Notes: generated by a model not told the origin, from the letters alone. 64,000 nucleotides of DNA from Enterobacter cloacae subsp. cloacae ATCC 13047 (GCF_000025565.1 NC_014121.1:1488001-1552000); one strand, 5' to 3'. Shown: positions 17,083-27,470, counted from the stretch's first letter. A program made the numbers and translations.

Positions 17083-17292
17083 ATGTTTAGCCTCCGTTTA
17101 ATTGATCAGGAGTATAGGGCTACAGCCCACTATATGGACCGTCACCGACGTCAGTCATCTATCAGGCCACTTCGCGCCTTTTTCACCGGCGATCCTCGCC
17201 ACGTATCGACTCTGTTTACCGCTGTTTTGCCCACATTGAGTGGGGCACCGTTTCGTCATTCCTTTAGCAGGAGCTTGTCATGGAATTCTTAA
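17083..17292 (+). CDS. Candidate small leader protein overlapping yoaE (YoaL-like)
   Basis: A 69-codon frame starts at ATG 17083 and ends 13 bases inside yoaE, so the yoaE ribosome binding site (AGCAGGAGC) lies within it. This geometry fits translational coupling. E. coli has an annotated small gene, yoaL, upstream of yoaE, and I place this ORF as its likely counterpart by position only. The product is Arg/His-rich with no membrane segment. No good ribosome binding site precedes the ATG. Confidence 0.4.
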   Translation: MFSLRLIDQEYRATAHYMDRHRRQSSIRPLRAFFTGDPRHVSTLFTAVLPTLSGAPFRHSFSRSLSWNS

Positions 17293-18839
17293 TGGACCCG
17301 TCAATCTGGGTGGGATTGCTCACGCTGGTGGTGCTGGAGATCGTTCTTGGCATTGATAACCTGGTGTTTATTGCCATCCTCGCGGACAAACTGCCGCCAA
17401 AACAGCGTGATAAAGCGCGTCTGATCGGCCTCTCGCTGGCGCTGGTTATGCGTCTGGCGCTGCTGTCCGTGATCTCGTGGATGGTCACCCTGACAAAACC
17501 GCTCTTTACCGTCATGGATTTCACCTTCTCTGGCCGCGATTTGATCATGCTGCTCGGGGGGATATTCCTGCTCTTTAAAGCAACGACAGAGCTGCACGAG
17601 CGGCTGGAGAACCGTCAGCACGACGATGGTCATGGCAAAGGCTATGCCAGCTTCTGGGTTGTGGTGCTGCAGATCGTGGTGCTGGATGCTGTCTTCTCGC
17701 TTGATGCGGTGATCACAGCGGTGGGTATGGTGAACCATCTCCCGGTGATGATGGCGGCGGTGGTTATCGCCATGGCGGTTATGCTGCTGGCGTCTAAACC
17801 GCTGACCCGCTTTGTGAACCAACATCCGACGGTCGTGGTGCTGTGTCTGAGCTTCCTGCTGATGATCGGTCTGAGCCTCGTTGCGGAAGGTTTCGGTTTC
17901 CATATTCCGAAAGGTTATCTGTATGCCGCGATTGGCTTCTCGATCCTGATCGAACTGTTTAACCAGATTGCACGCCGTAACTTTATTAAGCAGCAGTCCA
18001 ATCAGCCGTTGCGTGCCCGCACCGCGGATGCCATCCTGCGCCTGATGGGCGGTCGCCGTCAGGTGAATGTGCAGAGTGACACCGAGAACCGTAACCCGGT
18101 TCCGGTGCCGGAAGGGGCATTTGTGGAAGAAGAGCGTTATATGATTAACGGCGTTCTCTCCCTGGCCTCCCGTTCACTGCGCGGCATCATGACCCCGCGC
18201 GGCGAGATCAGCTGGGTAGATTCCCGGTTGAGCGTTGATGAAATTCGTCAGCAGCTGCTCTCTTCACCGCACAGCCTGTTCCCGGTGTGTCGTGGTGAGC
18301 TGGATGAGATCATCGGTGTCGTGCGTGCCAAAGAGATGCTGGTCGCGCTGGAAGAGGGCGTTGACGTCGAAGCCATCGCCGCCGCCTCACCGGCTATCGT
18401 GGTACCGGAAACGCTGGACCCCATCAACCTGCTTGGCGTTCTGCGCCGTGCCCGCGGCAGCTTCGTGATTGTCACCAACGAGTTCGGTGTGGTGCAGGGG
18501 CTGGTCACGCCGCTGGACGTGCTTGAAGCCATTGCCGGTGAATTCCCGGATGAGGACGAAACACCGGAAATCGTGGCCGATGGTGAAGGCTGGCTGGTGA
18601 AAGGTACCACTGACCTGCACGCGCTTTCGCATACGCTGGGGCTGGAAAACGTGGTCAACGATGAAGAAGACATTGCCACTGTGGCCGGTCTGGTCATCGC
18701 CGTAAACGGGCAGATCCCGCGCGTGGGGGATGTGATCGAACTGCCCCCGCTGAGTATTACCATCGTTGAAGCCAACGACTATCGCGTTGATATGGTGCGT
18801 ATTGTTAAAGAGCAATCCGTGCACGACGAAGATGAGTAA
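17280..18839 (+). CDS. yoaE: TerC/CorC-domain membrane protein YoaE
   Basis: A 519-residue inner-membrane protein with an N-terminal TerC-like domain (seven hydrophobic segments, about 1-235), tandem CBS domains (about 300-425) and a C-terminal CorC/HlyC domain (about 435-515). TerC proteins such as Alx and YceF-type relatives are linked to metal export; YoaE has been tied to manganese or membrane-protein metalation, but its exact substrate is not settled. The acidic membrane motifs [11 protein letters not shown] and DAVFSLDAV are intact. It ends only six bases from the convergent yoaD stop. Confidence 0.93.
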   Translation: MEFLMDPSIWVGLLTLVVLEIVLGIDNLVFIAILADKLPPKQRDKARLIGLSLALVMRLALLSVISWMVTLTKPLFTVMDFTFSGRDLIMLLGGIFLLFKATTELHERLENRQHDDGHGKGYASFWVVVLQIVVLDAVFSLDAVITAVGMVNHLPVMMAAVVIAMAVMLLASKPLTRFVNQHPTVVVLCLSFLLMIGLSLVAEGFGFHIPKGYLYAAIGFSILIELFNQIARRNFIKQQSNQPLRARTADAILRLMGGRRQVNVQSDTENRNPVPVPEGAFVEEERYMINGVLSLASRSLRGIMTPRGEISWVDSRLSVDEIRQQLLSSPHSLFPVCRGELDEIIGVVRAKEMLVALEEGVDVEAIAAASPAIVVPETLDPINLLGVLRRARGSFVIVTNEFGVVQGLVTPLDVLEAIAGEFPDEDETPEIVADGEGWLVKGTTDLHALSHTLGLENVVNDEEDIATVAGLVIAVNGQIPRVGDVIELPPLSITIVEANDYRVDMVRIVKEQSVHDEDE

Positions 18840-18845
18840 CGCTTC

Positions 18846-20444
18846 TTAACGCAACGGCATTAAGGGCACGATGTGCCCGTTATGATGCGCTGGCGGAGGT
18901 GAACTCTCCGCCAGCCATTGTGGAAAATCCCGCAGCGGCATCGGCCGCGCATAGAAATCCCCCTGCAGAGTATGAACACCGTGTCGGCGTAGGTAGCGCG
19001 CCTGCTCCTCCGTTTCGACCCCTTCCGCAACCAGCTCAATATTCAGCCGCTGACCCAGCGCAATAATGATATCTGTCACCGTTGAGTTCACGGCATCGGT
19101 TCCAATGGCGGTGGTAAAGGACTGGTCAATTTTCAGTACGTCAGGATGAAGCTTTTCAAGCCAGGAGAGCGAACTGTTGCCGGTACCAAAATCGTCGATA
19201 GCCAGTTTGACCCCTTTGCGATGCAGCTCGCGCACGATGCGATAATCTGCATCGACCAGCGCGTCACGCTCGGTAAGTTCGATAACCAGCCGCTGGCTCG
19301 GGTTTGCACTGAACCAGTAGCGGTTCAGATCCTGAAGTAGCACGGCGTGACGGAAGTGGCTGGCCGCCACGTTAATACCGATGTGAAAGCCCGGGTGGGA
19401 GGGGAAGTAGCCTATCTGGCGTACCGTCTCGGCAATCACGTAGCGCGTCAGGGGAACAATAAGGTTATGTTCTTCTGCCAGGGGGATGAACACTTCCGGG
19501 GAGATCCAACCCTGACGTGGGTTGTTCCAGCGCAGAAGAATTTCCACGCCGATACACTCCTGCGTACGGGCATTCACCAGCGGCTGACAGAACAGCTCAA
19601 ATTCCCGCGCCGCAATCCCCATATCGATCTCCCACGTGAAGCTCATCCGGTTTGCTGTGGCCAGCCAGGCCAGATACCCCAGAACCAGGCTCAGCATTAA
19701 CCCCAGCGGCAGCTGTGCCGGCAGGCTTTTAAGTGCCAGCGCGCCAGGACCCGGCCCACTGACCGTGATGGTAAATGGAAAGCGTGTAGAGACTTCCTCT
19801 ATTCGCGAGTCAGCCTCATTAAACTTCAGCGCGTCGGTAATACCTTGACCGTAGCGTAAAGAGCGATCTCCCACGGTTAACGCCACGTCAGTGATAAGCG
19901 GGCGGGGCGGCTCAAGGATCATTCTGGTGATGAGATCGATATTGATCACCTCCATCACCCCCTCTTCACCGCGTTGTGACGTCGGGTGCCACTGGATAAG
20001 AATAGGGCTGCCTTTAAGCAGCCACTTATCGGTCGATAAAATCAGTTTTGGCAGACCTGACGGCAGTTCGGGAAATAATTCATGAACCGGGACGGCGCGA
20101 CTGCCAAAAATACTGGAGCAGTAGAGGATCCCCTCTTTAATCAGGGTAATCGAGCGGACGGTCTGTAAAATGGCGGCCTGCTTACGCAGAGTCAGATGCG
20201 CCTGCGGGCACGGCTGGCCGACAAGACCCAACAACTCCGGCCGGCGGTTATCCAGGGAAAGCAGGACGTTTTCAAGTGAGCGAACGGTATGGCTGGCGAA
20301 ATCGACAATGCGTTGTTGATTAACATTGCGCTGTGAAATAAATCGAATGCCCAACGTCAGGATGAGCGTAAGGAGCGCAACCGTCACGCAGACGATAACG
20401 CGTTTTCGGCGATAGTTTTTAATGATCGTTTGTGCGGTTTGCAT
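18846..20444 (-). CDS. pdeD: Cyclic-di-GMP phosphodiesterase YoaD (PdeD)
   Basis: This membrane protein hydrolyses the second messenger c-di-GMP. The start at 20444 (MQTAQTIIKNYRRKR) gives 532 residues, the E. coli length; a longer frame upstream is not conserved. A transmembrane helix (about 17-37) leads into a periplasmic CSS-motif sensor domain whose CSS is in LYCSSIFG. A second helix lies near 245-265, and the EAL domain (about 275-525) has EILLRW in place of the EAL triplet and the conserved DDFGTG. CSS-type enzymes respond to periplasmic redox through DsbA/DsbB. Confidence 0.93.
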   Translation of the reverse strand: MQTAQTIIKNYRRKRVIVCVTVALLTLILTLGIRFISQRNVNQQRIVDFASHTVRSLENVLLSLDNRRPELLGLVGQPCPQAHLTLRKQAAILQTVRSITLIKEGILYCSSIFGSRAVPVHELFPELPSGLPKLILSTDKWLLKGSPILIQWHPTSQRGEEGVMEVINIDLITRMILEPPRPLITDVALTVGDRSLRYGQGITDALKFNEADSRIEEVSTRFPFTITVSGPGPGALALKSLPAQLPLGLMLSLVLGYLAWLATANRMSFTWEIDMGIAAREFELFCQPLVNARTQECIGVEILLRWNNPRQGWISPEVFIPLAEEHNLIVPLTRYVIAETVRQIGYFPSHPGFHIGINVAASHFRHAVLLQDLNRYWFSANPSQRLVIELTERDALVDADYRIVRELHRKGVKLAIDDFGTGNSSLSWLEKLHPDVLKIDQSFTTAIGTDAVNSTVTDIIIALGQRLNIELVAEGVETEEQARYLRRHGVHTLQGDFYARPMPLRDFPQWLAESSPPPAHHNGHIVPLMPLR

Positions 20445-20540
20445 GAACGGTAGCCTGATACACCTCCAGCCCCAAAAGCCAGACGCAACAGTGAAAGTGT
20501 AGTGGGGAAAGTGAAAGGCGACGAGAATCAGAAGGAAATT

Positions 20541-20565
20541 TCGCCCATCCGTTGCAGATGGGCGA
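20541..20565 (-). terminator. Hairpin after sdaA
   Basis: A perfect nine-bp stem TCGCCCATC/GATGGGCGA with a seven-base loop lies ten bases past the sdaA stop. The following minus-strand sequence (AATTTCCTT) is only moderately T-rich. Confidence 0.5.
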
Positions 20566-20574
20566 TGGGAGGTA

Positions 20575-21939
20575 TTAGTCGCACTGTACCTTAATGGCCA
20601 GACCACCACGGGAAGTCTCACGGTACTTCGCGTTCATGTCTTTACCGGTTTCGTACATGGTCTCAATAACTTTATCCAGCGACACGCGAGGCTCGCTGGT
20701 ACGGCGCATTGCCATACGGGAGGCGTTAATCGCTTTCACCGACGCAATGGCGTTACGCTCAATGCACGGTACCTGCACCTGCCCGGCAACCGGGTCACAG
20801 GTCAGGCCCAGGTTATGTTCCATACCGATCTCCGCCGCCACGCAAACCTGCTCAGGGCTTGCGCCCAGCAGTTCAGCCAGACCAGCGGCCGCCATGGAAC
20901 AGGCCACACCCACTTCACCCTGGCATCCTACTTCAGCGCCAGAGATAGAGGCGTTCATTTTGTACAGGGCACCGATGGCTCCTGCCGCCAGGAAGTAACG
21001 GATGTAGATATCTGGCGTAACAGGTTCAATAAAGTGATCGTAATAAGCCAGCACCGCCGGAACAATACCGCACGCACCGTTGGTGGGTGCCGTCACCACG
21101 CGGCCACCGGCAGCGTTTTCTTCGTTAACCGCCAGAGCGAACATATTCACCCAGTCGACCACGTTCATCGGGTCGTTGGAGAATTTATCGGTGGTCACCA
21201 GCATGCGGCGCAGGGCAGAGGCACGACGTGGTACGCGCAGCGGACCCGGCAGCACACCTTCGGTGTTCATCCCGCGATCGATACAGGCGCGCATGGTCTG
21301 CCATACGTTTGCAAAATAGTCTTCGATCTCTTTTTTGCTGTGCAGTGCCAGTTCGTTCTGCATCACCATGCCGGACAGCGACAGGCCGGTCTCTTTGCAA
21401 TAACCCAACATCTCGGTGGCCGATTTGAAAGGATACGGCACGTTGACGTCGCCAGTGCTCTCTTTACCGAAATGCTCTTCATCCACGATAAATCCACCGC
21501 CGATGGAGTAGTACGTTTTGCTGTAAATCTCTTTCTCGCCGTTCCAGGCATGGATGGTCATGCCGTTTTCATGCAGCGGCAGGTTGTCGCTACGAAAACG
21601 CATCCCGTCATCCTGCGGGAAATCCACTTCGTGCTGGCCGTTAGCCAGCAGCAGACGACCGCGCGCTTCCACGTCACGGATGAATGCCGGGATGGCATCA
21701 ATATCTACAGTGTCCGGCATATTGCCCGCCAGACCCATAATAATGGCGATATCGGTGTGGTGGCCTTTACCCGTTAATGACAGTGAGCCGTAGACATCCA
21801 CGGCGACACGGGTAACGCTTTCCAGTAATCCTTTTTCGACCAGATCATCGACGAACTGTTTACCGGCCTTCATCGGCCCAACAGTATGGGAAGACGAAGG
21901 GCCAATTCCCACTTTGAACATGTCGAATATACTAATCAC
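20575..21939 (-). CDS. sdaA: L-serine deaminase I (SdaA)
   Basis: SdaA is a cytosolic 4Fe-4S enzyme that converts L-serine to pyruvate and ammonia, allowing serine to be used as carbon and limiting its toxicity. GTG at 21939 gives 454 residues as in E. coli, with CAGGAG seven bases upstream; GTG at 21945 is too close to that site. The N-terminal beta domain (about 1-155) is followed by the catalytic alpha domain with the cluster cysteines in [22 protein letters not shown] and LTCDPVAG. It is transcribed alone. Confidence 0.96.
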   Translation of the reverse strand: MISIFDMFKVGIGPSSSHTVGPMKAGKQFVDDLVEKGLLESVTRVAVDVYGSLSLTGKGHHTDIAIIMGLAGNMPDTVDIDAIPAFIRDVEARGRLLLANGQHEVDFPQDDGMRFRSDNLPLHENGMTIHAWNGEKEIYSKTYYSIGGGFIVDEEHFGKESTGDVNVPYPFKSATEMLGYCKETGLSLSGMVMQNELALHSKKEIEDYFANVWQTMRACIDRGMNTEGVLPGPLRVPRRASALRRMLVTTDKFSNDPMNVVDWVNMFALAVNEENAAGGRVVTAPTNGACGIVPAVLAYYDHFIEPVTPDIYIRYFLAAGAIGALYKMNASISGAEVGCQGEVGVACSMAAAGLAELLGASPEQVCVAAEIGMEHNLGLTCDPVAGQVQVPCIERNAIASVKAINASRMAMRRTSEPRVSLDKVIETMYETGKDMNAKYRETSRGGLAIKVQCD

Positions 21940-22123
21940 TTTCACACTCCTGACAGGGTTACCGGGGTTCCAGTAACGATGTTATAACTGCGCATAGTGT
22001 AAGAGGGAACATCGACCTCGGCTTAACTATTCACATGAATTAAACTAATGGTTAACGATGGTTTTGCTAATAGCGCGACGCCGATCGCAAACCTGACAAA
22101 AGAGGGTGGAATGTAAAGTATAG

Positions 22124-22702
22124 TCAAGGCTTCAGGCCGATTTGCAGAGCCAGTTCACGAATGATGCCCGCCGTCATGCCCCAGACAAAATAATGCTGAT
22201 ACCAGGACAACCAGACCCGATGATCGTGCCCACGGCGCTGAATATCCAGCGGGTGATAGCGACTGAGGCGAAGGGCTTCTTCCAGTGGCATTTCAAACAC
22301 CGCAGACACCTCATCAACACTGGCGTGATACTGAAGGCCGGGCGGGATAATGCCCACCACCGGCGTCACCTGGAAACCGGTCACGCTGTCCACCGGCGGG
22401 AGGACGCCGACAATCTCGACGGCCTCCGGTGGGATAGCCACCTCTTCCTGCGCTTCACGCAGCGCCGCGGCAATCAGCGAGGCATCGCTGCTGTCTACCG
22501 CGCCGCCGGGGAAAGCGACCTGACCGGCATGTTTGCGTAAATGAGGGGAGCGCTGGGTCAGCAGCAAACCGGGCTGCTCACGACGCACCACGGGGATCAG
22601 CACCGCCGCCTGACGTTGATTAAGCGCTTCGCGGCTCACCTGTGGCCGCAAAAGCTGAAAGCGCGACAGAAAATCATCCAGCGTCAGGTTCTCTCTCTCC
22701 AC
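22124..22702 (-). CDS. nudL: Nudix hydrolase NudL
   Basis: A 192-residue Nudix hydrolase (formerly YeaB) of the CoA-pyrophosphatase type. The UPF0035 signature (LLLTQRS through [10 protein letters not shown], about 42-67) runs directly into the Nudix box, whose core REAQEEVAI is at about 82-90. The box departs slightly from the consensus, as in E. coli NudL, with Ala where Gly is usual. The substrate is inferred from the family to be CoA-like nucleotides. It starts three bases after the pabB stop, so the two are one operon. Confidence 0.93.
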   Translation of the reverse strand: MERENLTLDDFLSRFQLLRPQVSREALNQRQAAVLIPVVRREQPGLLLTQRSPHLRKHAGQVAFPGGAVDSSDASLIAAALREAQEEVAIPPEAVEIVGVLPPVDSVTGFQVTPVVGIIPPGLQYHASVDEVSAVFEMPLEEALRLSRYHPLDIQRRGHDHRVWLSWYQHYFVWGMTAGIIRELALQIGLKP

Positions 22703-22705
22703 CCG

Positions 22706-24034
22706 TCAGTTCTCCAGTTGTTGCAGGATACGGTTAACTTTATCAAAGGTTTCCTGATATTCCGCCTCGACCTGGCTGTCAGCAACAATCCCGCCGCCTG
22801 CGGAACAGTAAAGCTGGCCGTCGCAGGCCGTCAGGGTGCGAATAGTGATGCTGGTATCCAGCGTGCCGCAGACGCTAACGTAGCCAATGCTGCCGCACCA
22901 GGCGTTTCGACGGTGCGGTTCCAGCTCATCGATAATCTCCATCGCCCGCACTTTTGGCGCGCCGGTGATGGAGCCACCCGGGAACGCGGCGCGCAGAAGA
23001 TCGCAGGGGGTACGCGAAGCCGGCAGCTGTGCAGTAATGGTGCTGACCAGATGGTGCACCGCCGGGAAAGGCTCGACGACGAACAGCTCCGGCACGCGAA
23101 CGCTGCCCGGTACCGCCACCCGGCCAATGTCGTTGCGCATCAGGTCGACAATCATTAAATTTTCGGCGCGGTCCTTCGGTGACACGGCGAGCTTTTCCGC
23201 CTGCTGGCGGTCGGCAGCCGGATCGCTCAGGCGCGGCAAGGTCCCTTTAATCGGGCGTGTCTGGATCTTGCCTTCCGCCAGATGAATAAACCGCTCAGGC
23301 GAAAGACTCAGGATCGCGCCCTGATCGAGACGGATAAACGCACTGAAAGGTGCCCGGTTGCTGGCATTGAGGCGGGTAAAGGCCTGCCATTCATCGCCCT
23401 GATACGTTGCCTGGAAGCGCTGGGCAAGGTTCACCTGATAACAATCGCCGCTTTGCAGATATGCCTGCACGCGTGCGAATTTTTCCGCATAGGTCTGCGG
23501 GGTCATGTTTGAACGCCACGCAGAGGTCAGACGGAAATCCGGCGCGGCTGCTGGCTGCTGCGCGTTCAGCCAGGCCAGGCGTGCCTCCACATCCGAATGG
23601 CTGAGCAGGGAGACCACCTGTTTATGGTGATCGACAATCAGCGCCCAGTCGTAAAGTCCCACCGCCATATCCGGCAGCGGAATATCCGCCTTCGCAACGG
23701 AAGGCAGCGTTTCAAAGCGGCGACCAAGGTCATAGCCAAACACGCCCAGCGCACCGCCCTGGAAGGGAAGATCCGGGTTCGGCGTGGCAGACAAACCCAG
23801 CTCGTCGATAGCCTCCTGAAGCTTGATCAGCGGATCGTGCGTGGAGGGCTGGTTTTCGGATGTCACCGTGCGCACCGGGTCAGCAACCACAATGTCGAAG
23901 CGGCTGTAAGGATGGTCCGCATGGCCGGAATGCAGCAGCATCGCCCAGGGAAGATGGCTCAGACGAGCAAACCAGAATTCAGCGGCGTCAGTACGCCACG
24001 GCAGGGTAATAACAGTGGGGAAGCGCATGTTCAT
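22706..24034 (-). CDS. pabB: Aminodeoxychorismate synthase component I (PabB)
   Basis: With the amidotransferase PabA, PabB converts chorismate to 4-amino-4-deoxychorismate, the precursor of p-aminobenzoate and folate. The conserved signatures of the chorismate-binding fold are present (PIKGTLPR, DLMRNDIGRV, AFPGGSITGAPK, SIGYVSVCG). The start at 24034 (MNMRFPT) aligns with E. coli PabB; ATGs at 24043 and 24028 are alternatives, and none has a good ribosome binding site. A segment near residues 60-75 is shorter than in E. coli (442 against 453 residues). It is followed by nudL. Confidence 0.94.
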   Translation of the reverse strand: MNMRFPTVITLPWRTDAAEFWFARLSHLPWAMLLHSGHADHPYSRFDIVVADPVRTVTSENQPSTHDPLIKLQEAIDELGLSATPNPDLPFQGGALGVFGYDLGRRFETLPSVAKADIPLPDMAVGLYDWALIVDHHKQVVSLLSHSDVEARLAWLNAQQPAAAPDFRLTSAWRSNMTPQTYAEKFARVQAYLQSGDCYQVNLAQRFQATYQGDEWQAFTRLNASNRAPFSAFIRLDQGAILSLSPERFIHLAEGKIQTRPIKGTLPRLSDPAADRQQAEKLAVSPKDRAENLMIVDLMRNDIGRVAVPGSVRVPELFVVEPFPAVHHLVSTITAQLPASRTPCDLLRAAFPGGSITGAPKVRAMEIIDELEPHRRNAWCGSIGYVSVCGTLDTSITIRTLTACDGQLYCSAGGGIVADSQVEAEYQETFDKVNRILQQLEN

Positions 24035-24095
24035 GTGTGGCATACTACCGGGCAGCGTGAAATAATTAGCGCGAATAATTTAGCAGGAGTTGACG

Positions 24096-24278
24096 ATGTT
24101 TGCAGGTTTACCTTCTCTGAGCCACGAGCAACAGCAGAAAGCGGTTGAGCGGATCCAGGAGCTGATGTCCCAGGGGATGAGCAGCGGGCAGGCCATTTCT
24201 CAGGTGGCGGAAGAACTTCGCGCCACCCATACCGGCGAGCGGATCGTGGCGCGTTTCGAGGATGAAGATGAAGAGTAA
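24096..24278 (+). CDS. yoaH: Small UPF0181 protein YoaH
   Basis: A 60-residue acidic protein matching E. coli YoaH; no function is known. It is predicted to be helical ([25 protein letters not shown]) with an acidic tail EDEDEE. ATG 24096 has CAGGAG six bases upstream. It is divergent from pabB and convergent with yoaB. Confidence 0.92.
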
Positions 24279-24283
24279 CCGGC

Positions 24284-24628
24284 TTACACAGCCGCGATAA
24301 TCTTAATCTCTACCTTGTATTCCGGCTTCATCAGCGTGGCCTGTACGGTACAACGTACAGGCGCGTGACCCGCCACCACCCACGCATCCCAGGCTTTGTT
24401 CATGGCCGCAAAATCGTCTTTATTCGCCAGGAAAATGGTGGCGTCCAGAATACGCGATTTGTCGCTTCCTTGCTTTTCCAGCACCGCATCGATCTGCGCC
24501 AGGGTGTCAGCTGTTTGTTCAAAGGCATCCGCATCCAGATTGGACGGCACGCCAGTGTAATAGAGCGTCTGGTTATGAATGACTACATCAGACCAGCGGG
24601 CTTCGGCATCAATGCGCACAATTGTCAT
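24284..24628 (-). CDS. yoaB: RidA-family protein YoaB
   Basis: A 114-residue member of the YjgF/YER057c/UK114 (Rid) family, which forms trimers and often hydrolyses reactive enamine/imine intermediates. The conserved Arg is in PVRCTVQA near residue 90. The start at 24628 (MTIVRIDAEARWSD) matches E. coli YoaB; upstream ATGs in the frame are not conserved. Its exact substrate is unknown. It ends five bases from the convergent yoaH stop. Confidence 0.93.
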   Translation of the reverse strand: MTIVRIDAEARWSDVVIHNQTLYYTGVPSNLDADAFEQTADTLAQIDAVLEKQGSDKSRILDATIFLANKDDFAAMNKAWDAWVVAGHAPVRCTVQATLMKPEYKVEIKIIAAV

Positions 24629-24724
24629 AAACGTTTCCTCGTTACTTTCGTCATCAGGCGGCAAGACTGCCATATTGTTTCGCCGTCGTCACTATTTGGG
24701 GTGGCACAGGAGAGGATGGGCTGA

Positions 24725-24748
24725 CATAATCCCTGTGCAAAAATACAG
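24725..24748 (+). promoter_or_regulatory. LexA-type SOS box and -10 of yoaA
   Basis: CTGT-GCAAAAAT-ACAG (24733-24748) matches the SOS operator pattern CTGT-N8-ACAG, 12 bases before the yoaA start. CATAAT (24725-24730) just upstream is a candidate -10, so bound LexA would cover the transcript start. Damage control of this helicase gene is inferred. Confidence 0.6.
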
Positions 24749-24760
24749 TGAGAGAACACC

Positions 24761-26671
24761 GTGGCAGACGATTTTTCCCCTGAAGGGCAGTTAGCACAGG
24801 CTATTCCCGGTTTTAAACCGCGTGAACCGCAGCGTCAGATGGCGCATGCCGTCGCTCGCGCCATCGATAAGGCACAGCCGCTGGTGGTCGAGGCCGGAAC
24901 CGGCACGGGAAAAACCTACGCTTACCTTGCACCGGCGCTGCGCGCGAAAAAGAAGGTGATCATCTCTACCGGCTCGAAGGCGTTGCAGGATCAGCTCTAC
25001 AGCCGTGATTTGCCGACGGTGGCAAAAGCGCTGAAATACAAAGGGCGGCTGGCATTGCTGAAAGGGCGCTCCAACTATCTCTGCCTGGAGCGTCTTGAAC
25101 AGCAGGCGCTGGCGGGCGGCGATCTGCCGGTGCAGACCCTGAGTGATGTGATCATCCTTCGCGCCTGGGCTAACCAGACGGAAGAGGGGGATATCAGCAC
25201 CTGCGCGAGCGTGGCGGAAGACTCTCCCGCCTGGCCGCTGGTGACCAGCACCAATGACAACTGCCTGGGCAGCGACTGCCCGCTGTATAAAGACTGTTTT
25301 GTGGTCAAAGCGCGTAAAACGGCGATGGATGCAGATGTGGTGGTGGTCAACCACCATCTGTTTCTCGCGGATATGGTGGTGAAAGACAGCGGTTTTGGCG
25401 AACTTATTCCTGAAGCGGAAGTGATGATCTTCGACGAAGCCCATCAGCTTCCGGATATCGCCAGCCAGTATTTCGGCCAGTCGCTCTCCAGCCGCCAGCT
25501 GCTGGATCTGGCGAAAGATTTCACCATTGCTTATCGCACTGAATTAAAAGATACCCAGCAGCTGCAAAAATGTGCCGATCGCCTCGCGCAAAGCGCGCAG
25601 GATTTTCGCCTGCAGCTTGGCGAGCCGGGCTACCGCGGCAATTTGCGCGAGTTGCTGGCGGACAATAATATCCAGCGCGCGCTACTGCTGCTGGATGACG
25701 CGCTGGAACTCTGTTACGACGTGGCGAAACTGTCGCTTGGCCGTTCTGCGCTGCTGGACGCTGCCTTCGAGCGCGCCACGCTCTATCGTGGGCGGCTGAA
25801 ACGGCTGAAGGAGATCAACCAGCCGGGGTACAGCTACTGGTATGAATGCACCTCGCGTCATTTCACCCTGGCGCTTACGCCGCTGACGGTGGCAGACAAA
25901 TTCAAAGAGGTGATGGCGCAAAAACCGGGGAGCTGGATATTTACCTCCGCGACCCTGTCGGTGAATGACGATCTGCACCACTTCACCGAGCGTCTCGGGA
26001 TTGAACAGGCGGAGTCACTGCTGCTGCCGAGCCCGTTTGATTATGAAAAACAGGCGCTGCTCTGCGTGCCGCGTAATCTGCCGTTACCCAACCAGCCCGG
26101 CGCCGCACGCCTGTTGGCAGCCATGCTGAAGCCGATGATTGAGGCCAACAATGGCCGCTGCTTTATGCTCTGCACCTCTCACGCCATGATGCGCGACCTG
26201 GCAGAACAGTTCCGCGCCACCATGACCTTGCCTGTCCTGCTGCAGGGAGAAACCAGCAAAGGGCAACTGTTACAGCAGTTTGTCAGTGCCGGAAATGCGC
26301 TTCTGGTGGCAACCAGCAGTTTCTGGGAAGGCGTAGACGTGCGGGGCGATACCTTGTCGCTGGTGATTATCGATAAACTGCCTTTTACCTCGCCGGACGA
26401 TCCGCTGCTCAAAGCGCGAATGGAAGACTGCCGTCTGCGCGGAGGCGATCCTTTCGACGAGGTACAGCTGCCGGACGCGGTGATCACCCTTAAGCAGGGG
26501 GTAGGACGCCTGATCCGCGACGTGGACGACCGCGGCGTGCTCGTAATCTGTGATAACCGGCTGGTGATGCGCCCCTACGGTGCGACCTTCCTCGCCAGCC
26601 TGCCGCCCGCGCCGCGTACGCGGGACATTAAACGCGCGGTTCGCTTCCTGGCCAACCCAACGGCGGAGTAA
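24761..26671 (+). CDS. yoaA: XPD/DinG-family DNA helicase YoaA
   Basis: A 636-residue superfamily-2 5'-to-3' DNA helicase. In E. coli, YoaA partners with the clamp-loader protein HolC (chi) to repair damaged replication forks and helps tolerate azidothymidine. Walker A is EAGTGTGKT (44-52), Walker B is DEAH (225-228), and four cysteines (108, 168, 173, 179) match the iron-sulphur cluster of the XPD family. Motif VI is GVGRLIRD. It starts at GTG 24761, conserved with E. coli. A LexA-type box lies directly upstream. Confidence 0.95.
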   Translation: MADDFSPEGQLAQAIPGFKPREPQRQMAHAVARAIDKAQPLVVEAGTGTGKTYAYLAPALRAKKKVIISTGSKALQDQLYSRDLPTVAKALKYKGRLALLKGRSNYLCLERLEQQALAGGDLPVQTLSDVIILRAWANQTEEGDISTCASVAEDSPAWPLVTSTNDNCLGSDCPLYKDCFVVKARKTAMDADVVVVNHHLFLADMVVKDSGFGELIPEAEVMIFDEAHQLPDIASQYFGQSLSSRQLLDLAKDFTIAYRTELKDTQQLQKCADRLAQSAQDFRLQLGEPGYRGNLRELLADNNIQRALLLLDDALELCYDVAKLSLGRSALLDAAFERATLYRGRLKRLKEINQPGYSYWYECTSRHFTLALTPLTVADKFKEVMAQKPGSWIFTSATLSVNDDLHHFTERLGIEQAESLLLPSPFDYEKQALLCVPRNLPLPNQPGAARLLAAMLKPMIEANNGRCFMLCTSHAMMRDLAEQFRATMTLPVLLQGETSKGQLLQQFVSAGNALLVATSSFWEGVDVRGDTLSLVIIDKLPFTSPDDPLLKARMEDCRLRGGDPFDEVQLPDAVITLKQGVGRLIRDVDDRGVLVICDNRLVMRPYGATFLASLPPAPRTRDIKRAVRFLANPTAE

Positions 26672-26737
26672 TTTGCCCGGGAGTGTGCTAAGATGCGCGC
26701 CATTTTGTGACTGACCATTGCGAGAGCGCGACGACTG

Positions 26738-27433
26738 ATGCGAATTCTGGCTATTGATACCGCTACAGAGGCGTGTTCCGTTGCTCTGTGGAACGACGGT
26801 GCTATTTCTGCTCATTTCGAAGAGTGCCCACGAGAACACACCCAACGTATTCTGCCCCTGGTGAAAGCGATTTTGACCCAGGGCAACACCACCTTAACCG
26901 ACCTCGATGCGCTGGCCTTTGGCCGTGGCCCCGGCAGCTTTACGGGTGTACGCATTGGGATCGGTATTGCGCAGGGGCTGGCGCTGGGCGCTGACCTGCC
27001 GATGATCGGTGTTTCCACCCTGGCGACGATGGCGCAGGGCGCGTGGCGTATGACAGGTGCTACCCGTGTGCTGGCAGCGATTGATGCCCGCATGGGCGAA
27101 GTCTACTGGGCTGAATACACCCGCGACGAGCAGGGCGTGTGGCACGGCGAAGAGACGGAAGCGGTGCTCAAGCCGGAAGCGGTAACCGAACGGTTGCAGA
27201 ACCTCTCCGGTGAATGGGCGACGGTAGGGACCGGTTGGGCGGCATGGCCTGACATGGCAAACGGTACCGGCGTAACGCTGGTGGACGGCAACATGCTTCT
27301 GCCTGCCGCAGAGGATATGCTTCCCCTGGCCTGCCAGCTGCTCGCAGCAGGAAAAACCGTGGCTGTTGAACATGCCGAGCCGGTTTATTTGCGAAACACC
27401 GTCGCGTGGAAGAAACTTCCAGGCCGCGAGTGA
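26738..27433 (+). CDS. tsaB: tRNA t6A modification protein TsaB
   Basis: TsaB (YeaZ) is an essential ASKHA-fold protein that forms a complex with TsaD and TsaE to transfer threonylcarbamoyl to A37 of tRNAs reading ANN codons. The 231 residues match E. coli in length. [17 protein letters not shown] and [16 protein letters not shown] are the family signatures. It lacks the metal-binding motif of TsaD, as expected. It is followed after 37 bases by yeaY, whose sigma-E-like promoter lies over the tsaB stop codon. Confidence 0.96.
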   Translation: MRILAIDTATEACSVALWNDGAISAHFEECPREHTQRILPLVKAILTQGNTTLTDLDALAFGRGPGSFTGVRIGIGIAQGLALGADLPMIGVSTLATMAQGAWRMTGATRVLAAIDARMGEVYWAEYTRDEQGVWHGEETEAVLKPEAVTERLQNLSGEWATVGTGWAAWPDMANGTGVTLVDGNMLLPAAEDMLPLACQLLAAGKTVAVEHAEPVYLRNTVAWKKLPGRE

Positions 27434-27439
27434 ATCTCA
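27412..27439 (+). promoter_or_regulatory. Sigma-E-like promoter of yeaY
   Basis: GAAACTT (27412-27418), 16 bases, then TCTCA (27435-27439) approximates the sigma-E pattern GGAACTT-N16-TCTGA, about 30 bases before the yeaY start. E. coli yeaY belongs to the sigma-E regulon. Confidence 0.5.
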
Positions 27440-27470
27440 GTAACAGGAACTGAGAAAAAGGAGTCGCATC

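Noticed and set aside
20815..21777. 320-codon ORF antisense to sdaA
   Set aside because: Long only because of the high-GC codon pattern of sdaA on the other strand; no family features.
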